Source: Virgisporangium ochraceum | GTDB taxonomy: Bacteria; Actinomycetota; Actinomycetes; Mycobacteriales; Micromonosporaceae | Assembly (NCBI RefSeq): GCF_016863655.1 | Contig: NZ_BOPH01000018.1 | Coordinates: 141,488-205,487, forward strand | Length of the DNA: 64,000 nucleotides | Direction of reading: 5' to 3' | In this document: piece by piece, positions 41,937 to 50,659 of the stretch | Layout: each line of letters opens with the position of its first letter | Position numbering within the stretch: position 1 is the stretch's first letter | Position numbers and translations under genes: made by a program | The notes under the pieces: generated by a model | What the model saw: the letters and a program-made list of their open reading frames with translations, nothing else | Told to the model about the DNA's origin: nothing | The model's database searches: none

Positions 41937-42737
41937 TTGGCTCAGCCAATCACCGGCGTCGCTGCTTCAGCGACGCCGGTTTCGTCTGTAGAGGATGGCG
42001 AGCTCGCCGCATGGCTGGCGGGTCGCGCCGGGGTCGAGCTTCTGAAGCTCCGTGACGCGCTGGGCTTCGCCGATCCGAAGGCGTTGAAGGACGCGGGTGA
42101 CCGGCAGTCGCACGAGCTCCTGGTGGCCGAGCTGGCCCGCCTGCGTCCGAACGACGCGGTGCTCTCGGAGGAGGGGCGCGACAACCCGGCCCGGCTGAGC
42201 GCCGACCGGGTGTGGATCGTCGACCCGCTCGACGGCACCCGCGAGTTCGGCGAGGACGGCCGCGCCGACTGGGCGGTGCACGTCGCGCTGTGGTCGGGCG
42301 GCGACCTGGTGGCCGGGGCCGTGTCGCTCCCGGCGGCGGGCACCGTGTACAGCACGGCGGGTCCGGTGCCGGCGGCGCTGGAGCTCGGCGACCCGGTGCG
42401 CATCGCGGCGAGCCGCACCCGCCCGCCGGCGTTCTTCGCCGGGCTGTGCGAGCACCTGGGCGCGGTCGCGGTGCCGATGGGGTCGGCCGGCGCGAAGATC
42501 ATCGCGGTGGTGTCGGGCGTGGCGGACGCGTACGTGCACGCCGGCGGCCAGTACGAGTGGGACTCGGCGGCACCCGTCGCGGTGGCCCGCGCGGCCGGGC
42601 TCCACACGTCCCGGATCGACGGCAGCCCGTTGACCTACAACCGTGCCGACCCGACGCTGCCCGACCTGGTGGTGTGCCGGCCGGAGCTGGCGGCGCCGAT
42701 CCTCGGCTACCTGCAGGCGGCCTCGACCGACTCGTAG
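41937..42737 (+). CDS. cysQ: CysQ-like 3'-phosphoadenosine 5'-phosphate phosphatase (inositol-phosphatase family)
   Basis: A 266-residue Mg-dependent phosphatase. It has the metal-binding Glu pair LSEEGRD, the DPxDGT motif VDPLDGTREFGED and the C-terminal WDSAAPVAVARAAGL. CysQ members hydrolyse PAP (and PAPS) to protect sulfotransfer reactions; related proteins act on inositol phosphates, so the substrate is inferred. The start is TTG 41937 with GAGGGG 8 nt before it. A 12-bp hairpin lies inside codons 6-15. The gene overlaps the convergent STAS gene by 31 nt. Confidence 0.82.
   Translation: MAQPITGVAASATPVSSVEDGELAAWLAGRAGVELLKLRDALGFADPKALKDAGDRQSHELLVAELARLRPNDAVLSEEGRDNPARLSADRVWIVDPLDGTREFGEDGRADWAVHVALWSGGDLVAGAVSLPAAGTVYSTAGPVPAALELGDPVRIAASRTRPPAFFAGLCEHLGAVAVPMGSAGAKIIAVVSGVADAYVHAGGQYEWDSAAPVAVARAAGLHTSRIDGSPLTYNRADPTLPDLVVCRPELAAPILGYLQAASTDS
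41952..41980 (+). promoter_or_regulatory. perfect hairpin inside the first codons of cysQ
   Basis: ACCGGCGTCGCT (41952-41963), loop GCTTC, exact complement 41969-41980, followed by TTCGTCTGT. It looks like a terminator or translation-damping stem between the sugar transferase and the bulk of cysQ. Confidence 0.6.
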
Positions 42738-43033
42738 GTGTGCACGGCGTCGCGCACGCCCACCACGGTGAGCAGGTTCAGGAGGAACGCGTTCGGCCGG
42801 GCCAGCCGGAGGAAGCCGCCCGCGGCTTCGCACGACCGGCTGGCCACCACCAGCGTCGACAGGCCGATCGAGTCGCAGAACGTGAGCCGGCCGAGGTCGA
42901 CCACGATCCGGGTGCGGCCGGCGCCGATCAGGCCTTCGAGTGCCGCCTGTAATCGGGGCGCGGTCTCCATGTCGAGCTGGCCGCTGGGCTGTACGAGCTG
43001 GCAGGTGGGTCGATCCTCGACCTGGACGTCCAT
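42707..43033 (-). CDS. STAS-domain anti-sigma factor antagonist
   Basis: A 108-residue single STAS domain. The phosphorylatable serine lies in FCDSIGLSTLVVA, matching the DSxGL motif of SpoIIAA/RsbV proteins. The strand IVVDLGRLTF precedes it as expected. It would bind or release an anti-sigma kinase depending on phosphorylation. No kinase or sigma gene is adjacent. The ATG has GGAGGG 5 nt upstream, and its start is 56 bp from the divergent M50 gene. Confidence 0.85.
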   Translation of the reverse strand: MDVQVEDRPTCQLVQPSGQLDMETAPRLQAALEGLIGAGRTRIVVDLGRLTFCDSIGLSTLVVASRSCEAAGGFLRLARPNAFLLNLLTVVGVRDAVHTYESVEAACR

Positions 43034-43089
43034 GCTGACCCTCCGTGACGAACTAGCCCTCTAGATTAGGGCCAGCGCGACCCTGCGTC

Positions 43090-43857
43090 ATGTCGATGTT
43101 GCGCGGACGTGCGACCCTACGCGGCGTGCCCTCCGACTTTCTCGACCGGCTGTTCTCGACCCAGCCCGAACCCGACCGCCTGGAACTGGTAGTTCTCGGC
43201 GCGGCGCTGCTCGCTCTCGGTGTGGTCGTGTACCGGCCCACCTGGCGGTGGAGCCGGAACGTGATCACGATCGCGCACGAGGGCGGCCACGCCGTTGTCG
43301 CGCTTCTGAGCGGACGCCGGCTGCAGGGCATCCGGCTGCACTCCGACACGTCGGGGCTGACCGTGTCGGCGGGCCGGCCCACCGGTCCCGGCATGATCAT
43401 GACCCTGCTCGCCGGCTACCCGGCGGCACCGATCGTCGGTCTGATCGGTGCCGTGATGCTCACCGCCGGCCGCATCACGCTCATGCTGACGTTCGCGCTG
43501 GTGATGCTCCCGCTGATGCTGGTGATGATCCGCAACCTGTTCGGCGTGCTGTCGGTGGTGACGGTCTGGGCCGCGGTGTTCCTGGTCGTCTGGTACGCGT
43601 CGGACCTGTGGCAGTGGGTCTTCGCGTACACGCTGGTCTGGTTCCTGCTGATCGGTGGCGTGCGCCCGGTGTTCGAGCTGCACCGGCAGCGGGCCCGTGG
43701 CCGCATGCCGTACTCCGACGCCGACCAGATCGGGCGGCTGACCCGGATCCCGCCGCTCGCGTGGGTGGGCGTATTCCTCACCGTGGCGGTCGTGGCTCTG
43801 GTGGCAGGTGGGTGGCTATTGGCGCGGTGGTTGCTTCCCGGGGTCGACGCAATCTGA
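43090..43857 (+). CDS. M50B-like intramembrane metalloprotease
   Basis: A 255-residue membrane protein with about six helices. The zinc motif HEGGH lies in ITIAHEGGHAVVALLSG, followed by RLHSDTSGLTVSAGRP and LLAGYPAAPIVGLIGA, which matches the peptidase M50B-like group (PF13398-type) common in actinomycetes. Such proteins may cleave membrane-bound regulators, but substrates are not known for this branch. ATG 43090 is used; ATG 43096 or GTG at about 43126 are possible. It is divergent from the STAS gene. Confidence 0.8.
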   Translation: MSMLRGRATLRGVPSDFLDRLFSTQPEPDRLELVVLGAALLALGVVVYRPTWRWSRNVITIAHEGGHAVVALLSGRRLQGIRLHSDTSGLTVSAGRPTGPGMIMTLLAGYPAAPIVGLIGAVMLTAGRITLMLTFALVMLPLMLVMIRNLFGVLSVVTVWAAVFLVVWYASDLWQWVFAYTLVWFLLIGGVRPVFELHRQRARGRMPYSDADQIGRLTRIPPLAWVGVFLTVAVVALVAGGWLLARWLLPGVDAI

Positions 43858-44151
43858 GACCGCGATATCGGAGTTCGCGTGGAGCGCTCTCTCGACCTTT
43901 GATCAACATTAACTTCATGTAGTTGAATCGTGACCCAAATCGATGCAGCGCAGATGATCCATTTGGGCCTTAGCGGACGTTTTCGCTGGTCAGGGCGATC
44001 AACTAAAGAAAGTTGAGATCTTTTCGTTACCTAACTCGCATCATACGACCGGCTGAGGCACGTACACCTGGTTAGCGATACGTTAAATCGCGCTCGGGTC
44101 CTGTCCCGGGTTTGTGTTACTGCCTAACGAAGATAGTGGTGAATCGCCGGC
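43858..44151. other. 294-bp AT-rich control region upstream of the VWA gene
   Basis: No gene seen. Contains two similar imperfect inverted repeats of the form TCAAC...GTTGA (near 43,902-43,926 and 43,999-44,019), several TTAAC and CTAAC words, and GATAGT about 15 nt before the ATG as a possible -10. The repeats could be regulator sites. Confidence 0.45.
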
Positions 44152-45888
44152 ATGGGTCGCCATCGACGCCCATCTAGCACGCGCACCGGACTGCAGACCG
44201 CTGGGGTCGCTGTCGCGGTGATCGCGCTGCTGGCCGGCGCCCTCTTCGGTTACCGACAGTTCATGGCCGATGACTCCACGGCGGCCGGCTGCGACAACCC
44301 GCTCCGGTTGAGCCTCGCGGTGTCGCCCGAGCTGGTCCCGGTCGCACAGGCGACCGCGACCGACTGGGTGCGCAGCGGCGTCAGCGTCGCCAACCGGTGC
44401 ATCGCGGTCGACGTGGCCAGCGCCGAGTCGGCCGACGTCGCCGCCGCCATCGCCAGCCGGTCGGAGCTGAACCTGGCGGGCGTCACGGGTGCGCAGCAGG
44501 TCAAGGTCCCGAACCTGTGGATCCCCGACTCGTCCACGTGGCTGCGGCGGCTGCGCACGCTCGGTCCGAACCTGGTGCCCGCCGACGCGCCGTCGATCGC
44601 GTCGAGCCCGGTGGTGGTCGCCGCGCCGCAGCCGGTGGCGACCGCCGCGTTCGGCTGGCCGCAGACCAAGCTCACCTGGAAGCAGCTTCTCGGCAAGATG
44701 ACCACGGGCACCGGCCTGCGCGCCGGCATCGTCGAGCCCACGCGTGACGCCGCCGGCCTCGCCGGGCTGGTGTCGCTCGCCGTGGCCGCCAGCGACGGCG
44801 GGGCCAACGCGCAGCAGAACACCGCCGCGGCGATGCGCGGACTGGTCGCGGGCCGCTCCGCGGTGCGCGACGACCTGCTGCAGCGGTTCCCGCGGGCCAA
44901 CGACCAGGCCGCGCTCGCGTCGGCGATCTCCGCGGCGCCGCTCTCGGAGCAGACGGTCAACGCGTACAACGCGAAGACGCCCGTCGTGCCGCTGGCCGCG
45001 CTGTACCCGGAGCCGGCATCGGCCGCCCTCGACTACCCGTTCACGATCGTTCCCGGTGGCGACGCCGACCGCACCACCGCCGCCGAGCGGCTGCGGGCCG
45101 CGTTCACCGGCGACAAGTACCGCGACCGGCTGGCCGCCGCCGGTCTCCGCGCCGCCGACGGCACCACCGGCAAGGGCTTCCCCAGCGCGCCCGGCGCCCC
45201 GGCAGCGGGCGGGCAGGGCGGCGCCGCCGGAGCCGACCTCAACGTCGTCGACCGCATCCTCAGCACGTGGACGGCGATGACCGCGCCGGCGCGCACGCTG
45301 TCGGTGTTCGACGTCTCCGGGTCGATGAACCGCCCGGTTCCCACGGCCGGCAACGCCCCCCGCATGGCGGTGCTGCTGGAGGCCGCCAAGCGCGGGCTCT
45401 CGCTGTTCGACGACACCTGGGCCACCGGCCTGTGGGTGTTCTCCACGGAGCTCGACGGGCCGGGCACCGCCGACTACAAGGAACTCGTGCCGATCGGGCC
45501 GCTGACCTCGAACCGGCAGACCGTGCTGAACGCGCTGAACGGCATCAAGGCCACCGAGCGGGGCGACACCGGTCTGTACGACACGATCCTGGCCGGCTAC
45601 AAGCGGCTCAAGGACGGCTGGGAACCCGGCATGGTCAACACGTTGATCGTGATGACCGACGGCGAGAACGACGACAAGAACGGCCTGAACCGCGACCAGC
45701 TCCTCCAGGAGCTGGGCAAGATCAAGGATCCGGCCAAGCCGGTGCGCGTCCTGATCATCGCCTTCGGCCCCGACGTCGCCCCCGACGGCCTGAAGCCGAT
45801 CACCAACCTGACGAGCGGGGGCGTGTTCGCCGCTCCGGACCCGGCAAAGATCGGCGACATCTTCCTCCAGGCGATCACTACGCGGTAA
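44152..45888 (+). CDS. membrane-anchored protein with substrate-binding-like and VWA domains
   Basis: A 578-residue exported protein. One N-terminal helix (about 17-36) anchors it. Residues about 45-340 resemble a periplasmic-binding/extracellular solute-binding fold (LRLSLAVSPELVPVAQATA, later VVPLAALYPEPASAALDYPF). The C-terminal ~190 residues are a von Willebrand A domain with a complete MIDAS: DVSGSMN (about residue 387), the Thr in ERGDTGLY, and TDGENDDKN. The family is found in actinomycetes as a VWA/substrate-binding protein of unknown role. The ATG lacks a strong ribosome site. A large hairpin lies after the stop. Confidence 0.82.
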   Translation: MGRHRRPSSTRTGLQTAGVAVAVIALLAGALFGYRQFMADDSTAAGCDNPLRLSLAVSPELVPVAQATATDWVRSGVSVANRCIAVDVASAESADVAAAIASRSELNLAGVTGAQQVKVPNLWIPDSSTWLRRLRTLGPNLVPADAPSIASSPVVVAAPQPVATAAFGWPQTKLTWKQLLGKMTTGTGLRAGIVEPTRDAAGLAGLVSLAVAASDGGANAQQNTAAAMRGLVAGRSAVRDDLLQRFPRANDQAALASAISAAPLSEQTVNAYNAKTPVVPLAALYPEPASAALDYPFTIVPGGDADRTTAAERLRAAFTGDKYRDRLAAAGLRAADGTTGKGFPSAPGAPAAGGQGGAAGADLNVVDRILSTWTAMTAPARTLSVFDVSGSMNRPVPTAGNAPRMAVLLEAAKRGLSLFDDTWATGLWVFSTELDGPGTADYKELVPIGPLTSNRQTVLNALNGIKATERGDTGLYDTILAGYKRLKDGWEPGMVNTLIVMTDGENDDKNGLNRDQLLQELGKIKDPAKPVRVLIIAFGPDVAPDGLKPITNLTSGGVFAAPDPAKIGDIFLQAITTR

Positions 45889-46005
45889 GGCTTTGGGGCG
45901 CGGTTAGGGCTTTGGGGCGCGGTTGGGGCTTTGGGGCTCCGCAACGTGCTCCGGGAAGTCTCCACAGCGTTTATCCCTCCGCACGTTGCGGAGCCCCAAA
46001 GCCCC
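45889..46005. repeat. 19-bp tandem repeats leading into a 25-bp perfect inverted repeat (family C)
   Basis: GGCTTTGGGGCGCGGTTAG-like units begin at 45889, 45908 and 45927 (19-bp period). The third unit is part of a left arm (45925-45949) that pairs perfectly with 45981-46005 over a 31-nt loop. An 8-bp stem (GCCCCCGG with CCGGGGGC, 46001-46034) follows. It lies immediately after the VWA stop, between convergent genes. Confidence 0.88.
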
Positions 46006-46063
46006 CGGGCTCGGCTCTCGCCGGCTCCGGGGGCTTGGAGGTGGTTGGACCTTCGCGTTGGTG

Positions 46064-48397
46064 CTACAGGCGGAGGCGGACGATCTGGGGGTCGTGGTCG
46101 CTGGCCTGGTCGGCGTACTCGGCGTTGGTGTGGACCACGTCGTAGTCGAAGCCGCGCAGCAGCAGCGGCAACGAGATCATGATGTGGTCGAGCACCTGCG
46201 AGTTGCCGTCGAACACGTACGTGTAGCGCTCGGCCGGCGGCAGCAGCCTCGGCAGGTCCCACATGAACAGGTCGCGGGTGAGGATGTCGACCGTCTCGGA
46301 GAACTCGAAGTCGTTGATGTCGCCGAGCACGATCACGTTCGCCAGCGGGTTGATGCCACGGAGGTCGTCGATGAAGTTCTTCACGACGGTCGCCTGGGCG
46401 TGCCGCTGCACCTCGGTCGACCGCGTCGGAGGCTGGAACCGCCCGAACAGCGGCTGGTCGCCGCCCTTCGAGTTGAAGTGGTTCGCGACCACGAACAGCG
46501 GCTTGCCGTGGTACCGGAACTCGCCCGCGAGCGGCTTGCGCGACGCGTCGAACGCCGGGTTCGCCGGGTCGATCCGGCCCGGTGACACCGTGAGCGCCGC
46601 CTGGAAGAACCCGGTGCGCTTCACGCCGACCGGCGTGGTGGTGTCGCCGCCCGGACGGTCCACGAAGGACAGTCCGCGGTCGGTGCGGAACAGGAACCCG
46701 ACCCGGATGTTGCCGCCCGGCTCGCCGCCGTCGGTCTTGTTGCCCGGGTCGATCTGGCGGAACTGGTACGCCGGACCGCCGGCCCGCTGGATCGCCTCGA
46801 TCAGCCTGGCGTAGGTCTGGTCGGCGGCGACCACGCCGTTGTCGGTGGCGCCGTTGTTGTCCTGCACCTCCTCCAGGGCGAGCAGGTCGGGCGCGGCCAG
46901 GCTGGTGACGATGCCGGCGGCCAGCTCGTCGAACTTCTCGACCGGGTCGCCTGGGTCGAGGTTCTCGACGTTGTAGGTGGCGACGGCCAGTTCGCCGGGA
47001 CGCTGCGCGCGGGTCACCTCGCGCACCGGACCACGGTCCACGATGGACGGTGCCGCCAGCACGTTGAACTTGAAGTTGCCGAACGAGTAGTCCACCACCG
47101 CGTCGACCGGGCCAGGCAGGAGGTCGCCCGTGTCGGCGGCCGGCATCGCGGTGATCGTGTCGTCGAGGATGACCCGTTCGGTGTTCGGGTCGGCGTACGT
47201 GTAGCGGATGCCGCCGCGCACCGTACGCGGCGAGCCCTGGCCGCCCGGGAGCACCGACAGTTCGCCGAAGTTGTTGGTCGGCCCGCTGGCGACGGAGTCG
47301 ACCACGCGTACCTGCATGCCCTCCAGCGACTCGTAGAAGTCGAGCGCGTTCGTCGTCACGTCGAACGTGGTCGACGCCTCGACGTCACCCGGCGCGTCCG
47401 TGCGGATCGCGGCCGGTGCCCGGCGGCCGCCCGGCCCGACGAGAACCGGCGCCGGAACGGCGACGCCCCGCGCGACCACGGTGACCGTCGGCGAACCGAT
47501 CTGGGTGACGGTGAGGTTGTTGGCGTCGCCACCCGGCCGGAACTCGCTGGCGCGGCCGACGACCTCGACGCTGTCGCCGCGCGTGACCGCCGGCGCCGAC
47601 GACGTGAAGACCAGGATGCCCTCGCTCGTCGCGGGGTCGGCGTCGGGAGCCGGATCCTGAAGGTAGAAGCCGCGGCCGTAGGTGGCGGTGACGACGCCGC
47701 GCACGCGCACCAGGTCGCCGGTCAGCGGCGACACGTGACCGGCGCCCTGCACCTCGCGGATCAGCCGGTCGACGGGCTCCTCCGGCGGGCCGCTGCCCGC
47801 GTTGCGCGGGTTCGGCGCGCCGGCGGTGAAGTCGGTGCCGTTCTGGTCGGTATCGGGGCCGGCACCCCGCAGCGCCGCCGTCGTGTTGGACAGGCCCGGC
47901 GCCGCGGCCGTGCCCTCGAAGTCGTTGGCGGCGCCGTAGCCGACGAAGTCGCGCACACCGGCGGCGGTGTCGCAGTCGGCGCCGCAGGCGAGCGCCCCGC
48001 TCGACGTGACCAGCGCGACCTTGGCGGAGGTGCCGCTCATCGCGATCGAGCCCGACGCGTCGGGCGTGGGCAGTGGAGTGGTGCCGCCGGCGCCGGCGGC
48101 CTCCTGGACGAGGAAGAATCCGTTCGGTGCGATCGTGCCGGACAGCACGGTGACCTGCCATGACGTGCCGGCGGCGGAGGCGTACTGGACGCTCCAGCCG
48201 GTGACGTCCACGGGGCTGGAACTGCGGTTGTGCAGTTCGATGAAGTCGTTCGTGTACGTGGCGCCCGAGTTGCCACCACCGCCGTAAACCTGGCTGATGA
48301 CCACGTCGGGCGAGGCCGCGGCCGCCGGGGTGGCGGCGGCGAGACTCGCCGCGACAGTCGCGGCGGCCGCGGCCGCCGCGAGGGTTCTTCTCTGCAT
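46064..48397 (-). CDS. secreted ExeM/NucH-type endonuclease with lamin-tail domain
   Basis: A 777-residue exported nuclease. The signal peptide is Ala-rich (about 1-28). Residues about 29-150 are a lamin-tail-like domain (VVISQVYGGGGNSGATYTND, then GWSVQYASAAG). An OB-fold region follows (LVRVRGVVTATYGRGFYLQD). The C-terminal ~310 residues are an endonuclease/exonuclease/phosphatase domain with TYNVENLDPGD, LALEEVQDN, NHFNSKGGD, VLGDINDFEFSE and SDHDPQIV. Such enzymes degrade extracellular DNA for nutrients or biofilm remodelling. It converges on the VWA gene. Confidence 0.9.
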   Translation of the reverse strand: MQRRTLAAAAAAATVAASLAAATPAAAASPDVVISQVYGGGGNSGATYTNDFIELHNRSSSPVDVTGWSVQYASAAGTSWQVTVLSGTIAPNGFFLVQEAAGAGGTTPLPTPDASGSIAMSGTSAKVALVTSSGALACGADCDTAAGVRDFVGYGAANDFEGTAAAPGLSNTTAALRGAGPDTDQNGTDFTAGAPNPRNAGSGPPEEPVDRLIREVQGAGHVSPLTGDLVRVRGVVTATYGRGFYLQDPAPDADPATSEGILVFTSSAPAVTRGDSVEVVGRASEFRPGGDANNLTVTQIGSPTVTVVARGVAVPAPVLVGPGGRRAPAAIRTDAPGDVEASTTFDVTTNALDFYESLEGMQVRVVDSVASGPTNNFGELSVLPGGQGSPRTVRGGIRYTYADPNTERVILDDTITAMPAADTGDLLPGPVDAVVDYSFGNFKFNVLAAPSIVDRGPVREVTRAQRPGELAVATYNVENLDPGDPVEKFDELAAGIVTSLAAPDLLALEEVQDNNGATDNGVVAADQTYARLIEAIQRAGGPAYQFRQIDPGNKTDGGEPGGNIRVGFLFRTDRGLSFVDRPGGDTTTPVGVKRTGFFQAALTVSPGRIDPANPAFDASRKPLAGEFRYHGKPLFVVANHFNSKGGDQPLFGRFQPPTRSTEVQRHAQATVVKNFIDDLRGINPLANVIVLGDINDFEFSETVDILTRDLFMWDLPRLLPPAERYTYVFDGNSQVLDHIMISLPLLLRGFDYDVVHTNAEYADQASDHDPQIVRLRL

Positions 48398-48575
48398 AGA
48401 GGCTGGATATCAGCCAGCGTCGACGGGGTCGAGGGCCTACGGGTTAACGAAAGGGTCCTAGTTGTTCTGCTCCGCCGCGCTGATCTGCGCCGACGCGGAG
48501 CCTTCGTCCCGCTCTGTCCGGCATGGACCGGTGGCCGGCCGCTTCGATGGTCGACCAACGGGGTAGGTGCCCGTC

Positions 48576-49646
48576 ATGCGGATCGTGGTGGTCGGAGCGA
48601 GCGGCAACATGGGCACGGCACTGTTGCGCCGGTTGGCGGACGAGCCCGGTGTGGACCGGGTGGTCGGCGTGTCGCGCCGGATGCCACCGGACCAGCCGCC
48701 GTACGAGGCGGCCGAGTGGGTCACCTGCGACATCGGCGACGACGGCGCGGTCCAGGAACTGACGACCGCCTTCACCGGCGCCGACGCCGTGGTGCACCTG
48801 GCGTGGCAGATCCAGCCCAGCCAGCAGCCGAAGGTGCTGCACCGTACCAACGTCGTCGGCTCGCACCACGTGGCTGAGGCCGTGCTGCGTGCCGGCGTGC
48901 CGGCGTTGGTGGTGGCGTCGTCGGTGGGCGTCTACTCGCCGGGGCCGAAGGACCGCACGGTCGACGAGAGCCACCCGCGCCGGGGCATCGCCGGTTCGCT
49001 GTACAGCCAGCAGAAGGCGGCGGTCGAGGACCTGCTCGACGAGGTCGAGTTCACGCACCCGTCGTTGCGCGTGGTGCGGATGCGGCCCGGCCTGATCTTC
49101 CAGTACGAGGCAGGTGGACAGATCGCCCGGTACTTCCTCGGCCCGCTGGCACCGGTCGGGCTACTGCGCCGCCGGCGGGTGCCGGTGCTGCCGCTGCCCC
49201 GGTCGATGCGCTTCCAGTGCGTGCTCGCCGGAGACCTGGCCGACGCGTTCACCCGCGCGATCCGGTCGGAGGCCCGGGGCGCCTTCAACGTGGCGACCGA
49301 CCCCGTCCTGGACCCGCCGACGATGGCCGGGCTGCTGGGTGGCCGCGCTGTGCCGGTCCCGACGGCTCTTCTGACGTGGGCCGCCGGCGCGACCTGGGTG
49401 ACCAGGCTGCAGCCGACGGACCCCGGCTGGATCTGGATGGCGACGCAGGTGCCGCTCATGGACACGACCCGGGCGCGGACGGAGCTGGACTGGCAGCCGA
49501 GGTTCGACTCGCTGACGGCGATGAACGACCTCCTCGAAGGCATGGCGGCCGGCGCGGGGACGTCGAGCCCGGCGCTACGGCCGAGGGCGCTCGTCAGGGA
49601 CCGGCTGGGCCGCGGACACCTCCCCGGGCACGGCACGCACTACTGA
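48576..49646 (+). CDS. NAD(P)-dependent epimerase/dehydratase-like protein
   Basis: A 356-residue extended SDR. It has the Rossmann motif GASGNMGTALLRRL, VVHLAWQI, catalytic-type Ser and Tyr in ASSVGVYSPG and YSQQKAAVE (YxxxK), and RPGLIFQ. The product may act on nucleotide sugars or other ketones; no sugar genes adjoin it. ATG 48576 is preferred over GTG 48567, with TAGGTG 6 nt upstream as a possible -10. The extra C-terminal ~50 residues are Arg/Gly/His-rich. Confidence 0.8.
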   Translation: MRIVVVGASGNMGTALLRRLADEPGVDRVVGVSRRMPPDQPPYEAAEWVTCDIGDDGAVQELTTAFTGADAVVHLAWQIQPSQQPKVLHRTNVVGSHHVAEAVLRAGVPALVVASSVGVYSPGPKDRTVDESHPRRGIAGSLYSQQKAAVEDLLDEVEFTHPSLRVVRMRPGLIFQYEAGGQIARYFLGPLAPVGLLRRRRVPVLPLPRSMRFQCVLAGDLADAFTRAIRSEARGAFNVATDPVLDPPTMAGLLGGRAVPVPTALLTWAAGATWVTRLQPTDPGWIWMATQVPLMDTTRARTELDWQPRFDSLTAMNDLLEGMAAGAGTSSPALRPRALVRDRLGRGHLPGHGTHY

Positions 49647-50621
49647 TCAACGGGGAGGTTCGTCCACGTGATGGCGTGCACGAATTTCCCCGTTGCTGCA
49701 TTCGGGGCACAGCGCGGGCGCGCCGGCCCAGCCTGATGCGGCGAGGACCCCCGCCACCTCCTCCGCCACCGCGCACGGACGGCTCACCACGTCGGCGTAG
49801 CCGTACCGCAGGACCCTGCCACCGCTCACCACCGCGGCGTTGTCACGCCGATGATCGCGGAAGCGGCCGCCGTCAGCGTGACCGAGGCGGCCGTCGAGTT
49901 CCACGTGCACCCCGAACTCCGTGTAACTGACGTCGTCGTACCAGCCGTCGCGGCGCTGCTGTCGGACACCGTCCGGCAGCCCGTGCGCGCGCTCGACGAA
50001 GCGGCGGTAGCGGTACTCGAGGACGCTGTGGCAGCCCGCCGCGGCGTCGGCGAGCGCGGCTGTCAGGTCGCGTCGCCATCGCATCCGCCCGCGGGTCTGC
50101 ATCGCGTCCGCGATCCGGCCAGCGGTGGTGAGCCGGCTGCCAACAGCCGTGAGCGGCCATGCCACCGCCTCGTCCAGGCTGCGACCGGAGACGGCGAGGT
50201 CGAGCACCGTCTCCTCCACGCACGTCCGTGGCGGCATCCGGGCCGAGTGGCGTAGGCGATGCGGGTCGACTACGCGATGCACCACCAGCCCTTCCCGCCC
50301 GACGATCCGCCGGGTGTGCGGTACGGATACGTGCACCGGGCCGGGCCGCTGGTTGACCAGGCCGTGAAGTTCCGCTGCGGTGCGGTGGCTCAGCACGGCG
50401 CCGGTCCCCGCGTACAGGAGGGCCGCCCAGAGCCGCGCCGGCCATGACATGGCACCGGTGAAGGTCGCGATGACCCCGGGGAACACCCGTTGCCAGCGGC
50501 CGGAGCGGATCTGCGCGGCGATCCGGGAGTCGGTGATTCCGCACCGCCTCGCCTGTGCACGCGAGACGACGCCGGCCTGGGTGCGAGCGACCTCGAAGAA
50601 CACCGGCGCACGATGCCGCAC
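49647..50621 (-). CDS. AbiEi antitoxin-like / DUF559 nuclease-like protein
   Basis: A 324-residue protein. The N-terminus (FEVARTQAGVVSRAQARRCG then RIAAQIRSGRWQRVF) is the winged-helix AbiEi-type region. The C-terminal part (VELDGRLGHADGGRFRDHRR, then VLRYGYADVV) is a DUF559/VSR-like restriction-endonuclease fold with E...D-G-R..H. A CPEC pair follows. GTG 50621 is the likely start, with AGGGGG 6 nt before it; the frame runs to TTG 50675 only by passing into a hairpin. No partner nucleotidyltransferase toxin is adjacent. The last ~15 codons and the stop are supplied by hairpin copy D1. Confidence 0.78.
   Translation of the reverse strand: MRHRAPVFFEVARTQAGVVSRAQARRCGITDSRIAAQIRSGRWQRVFPGVIATFTGAMSWPARLWAALLYAGTGAVLSHRTAAELHGLVNQRPGPVHVSVPHTRRIVGREGLVVHRVVDPHRLRHSARMPPRTCVEETVLDLAVSGRSLDEAVAWPLTAVGSRLTTAGRIADAMQTRGRMRWRRDLTAALADAAAGCHSVLEYRYRRFVERAHGLPDGVRQQRRDGWYDDVSYTEFGVHVELDGRLGHADGGRFRDHRRDNAAVVSGGRVLRYGYADVVSRPCAVAEEVAGVLAASGWAGAPALCPECSNGEIRARHHVDEPPR
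49648..49695. repeat. hairpin family D copy 1 (49648-49695)
   Basis: Arms CAACGGGGAGGTTCGT (49648-49663) and its near-complement (49680-49695, 14 of 16 pairs) flank a 16-nt loop. It encodes the C-terminal tail of the AbiEi/DUF559 protein and probably also terminates its transcript. Copy 2 is at 50660-50730. Confidence 0.85.
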
Positions 50622-50659
50622 CCGGAACCCCCTACGGAAGGGGAACTTGGGATCCTGTG

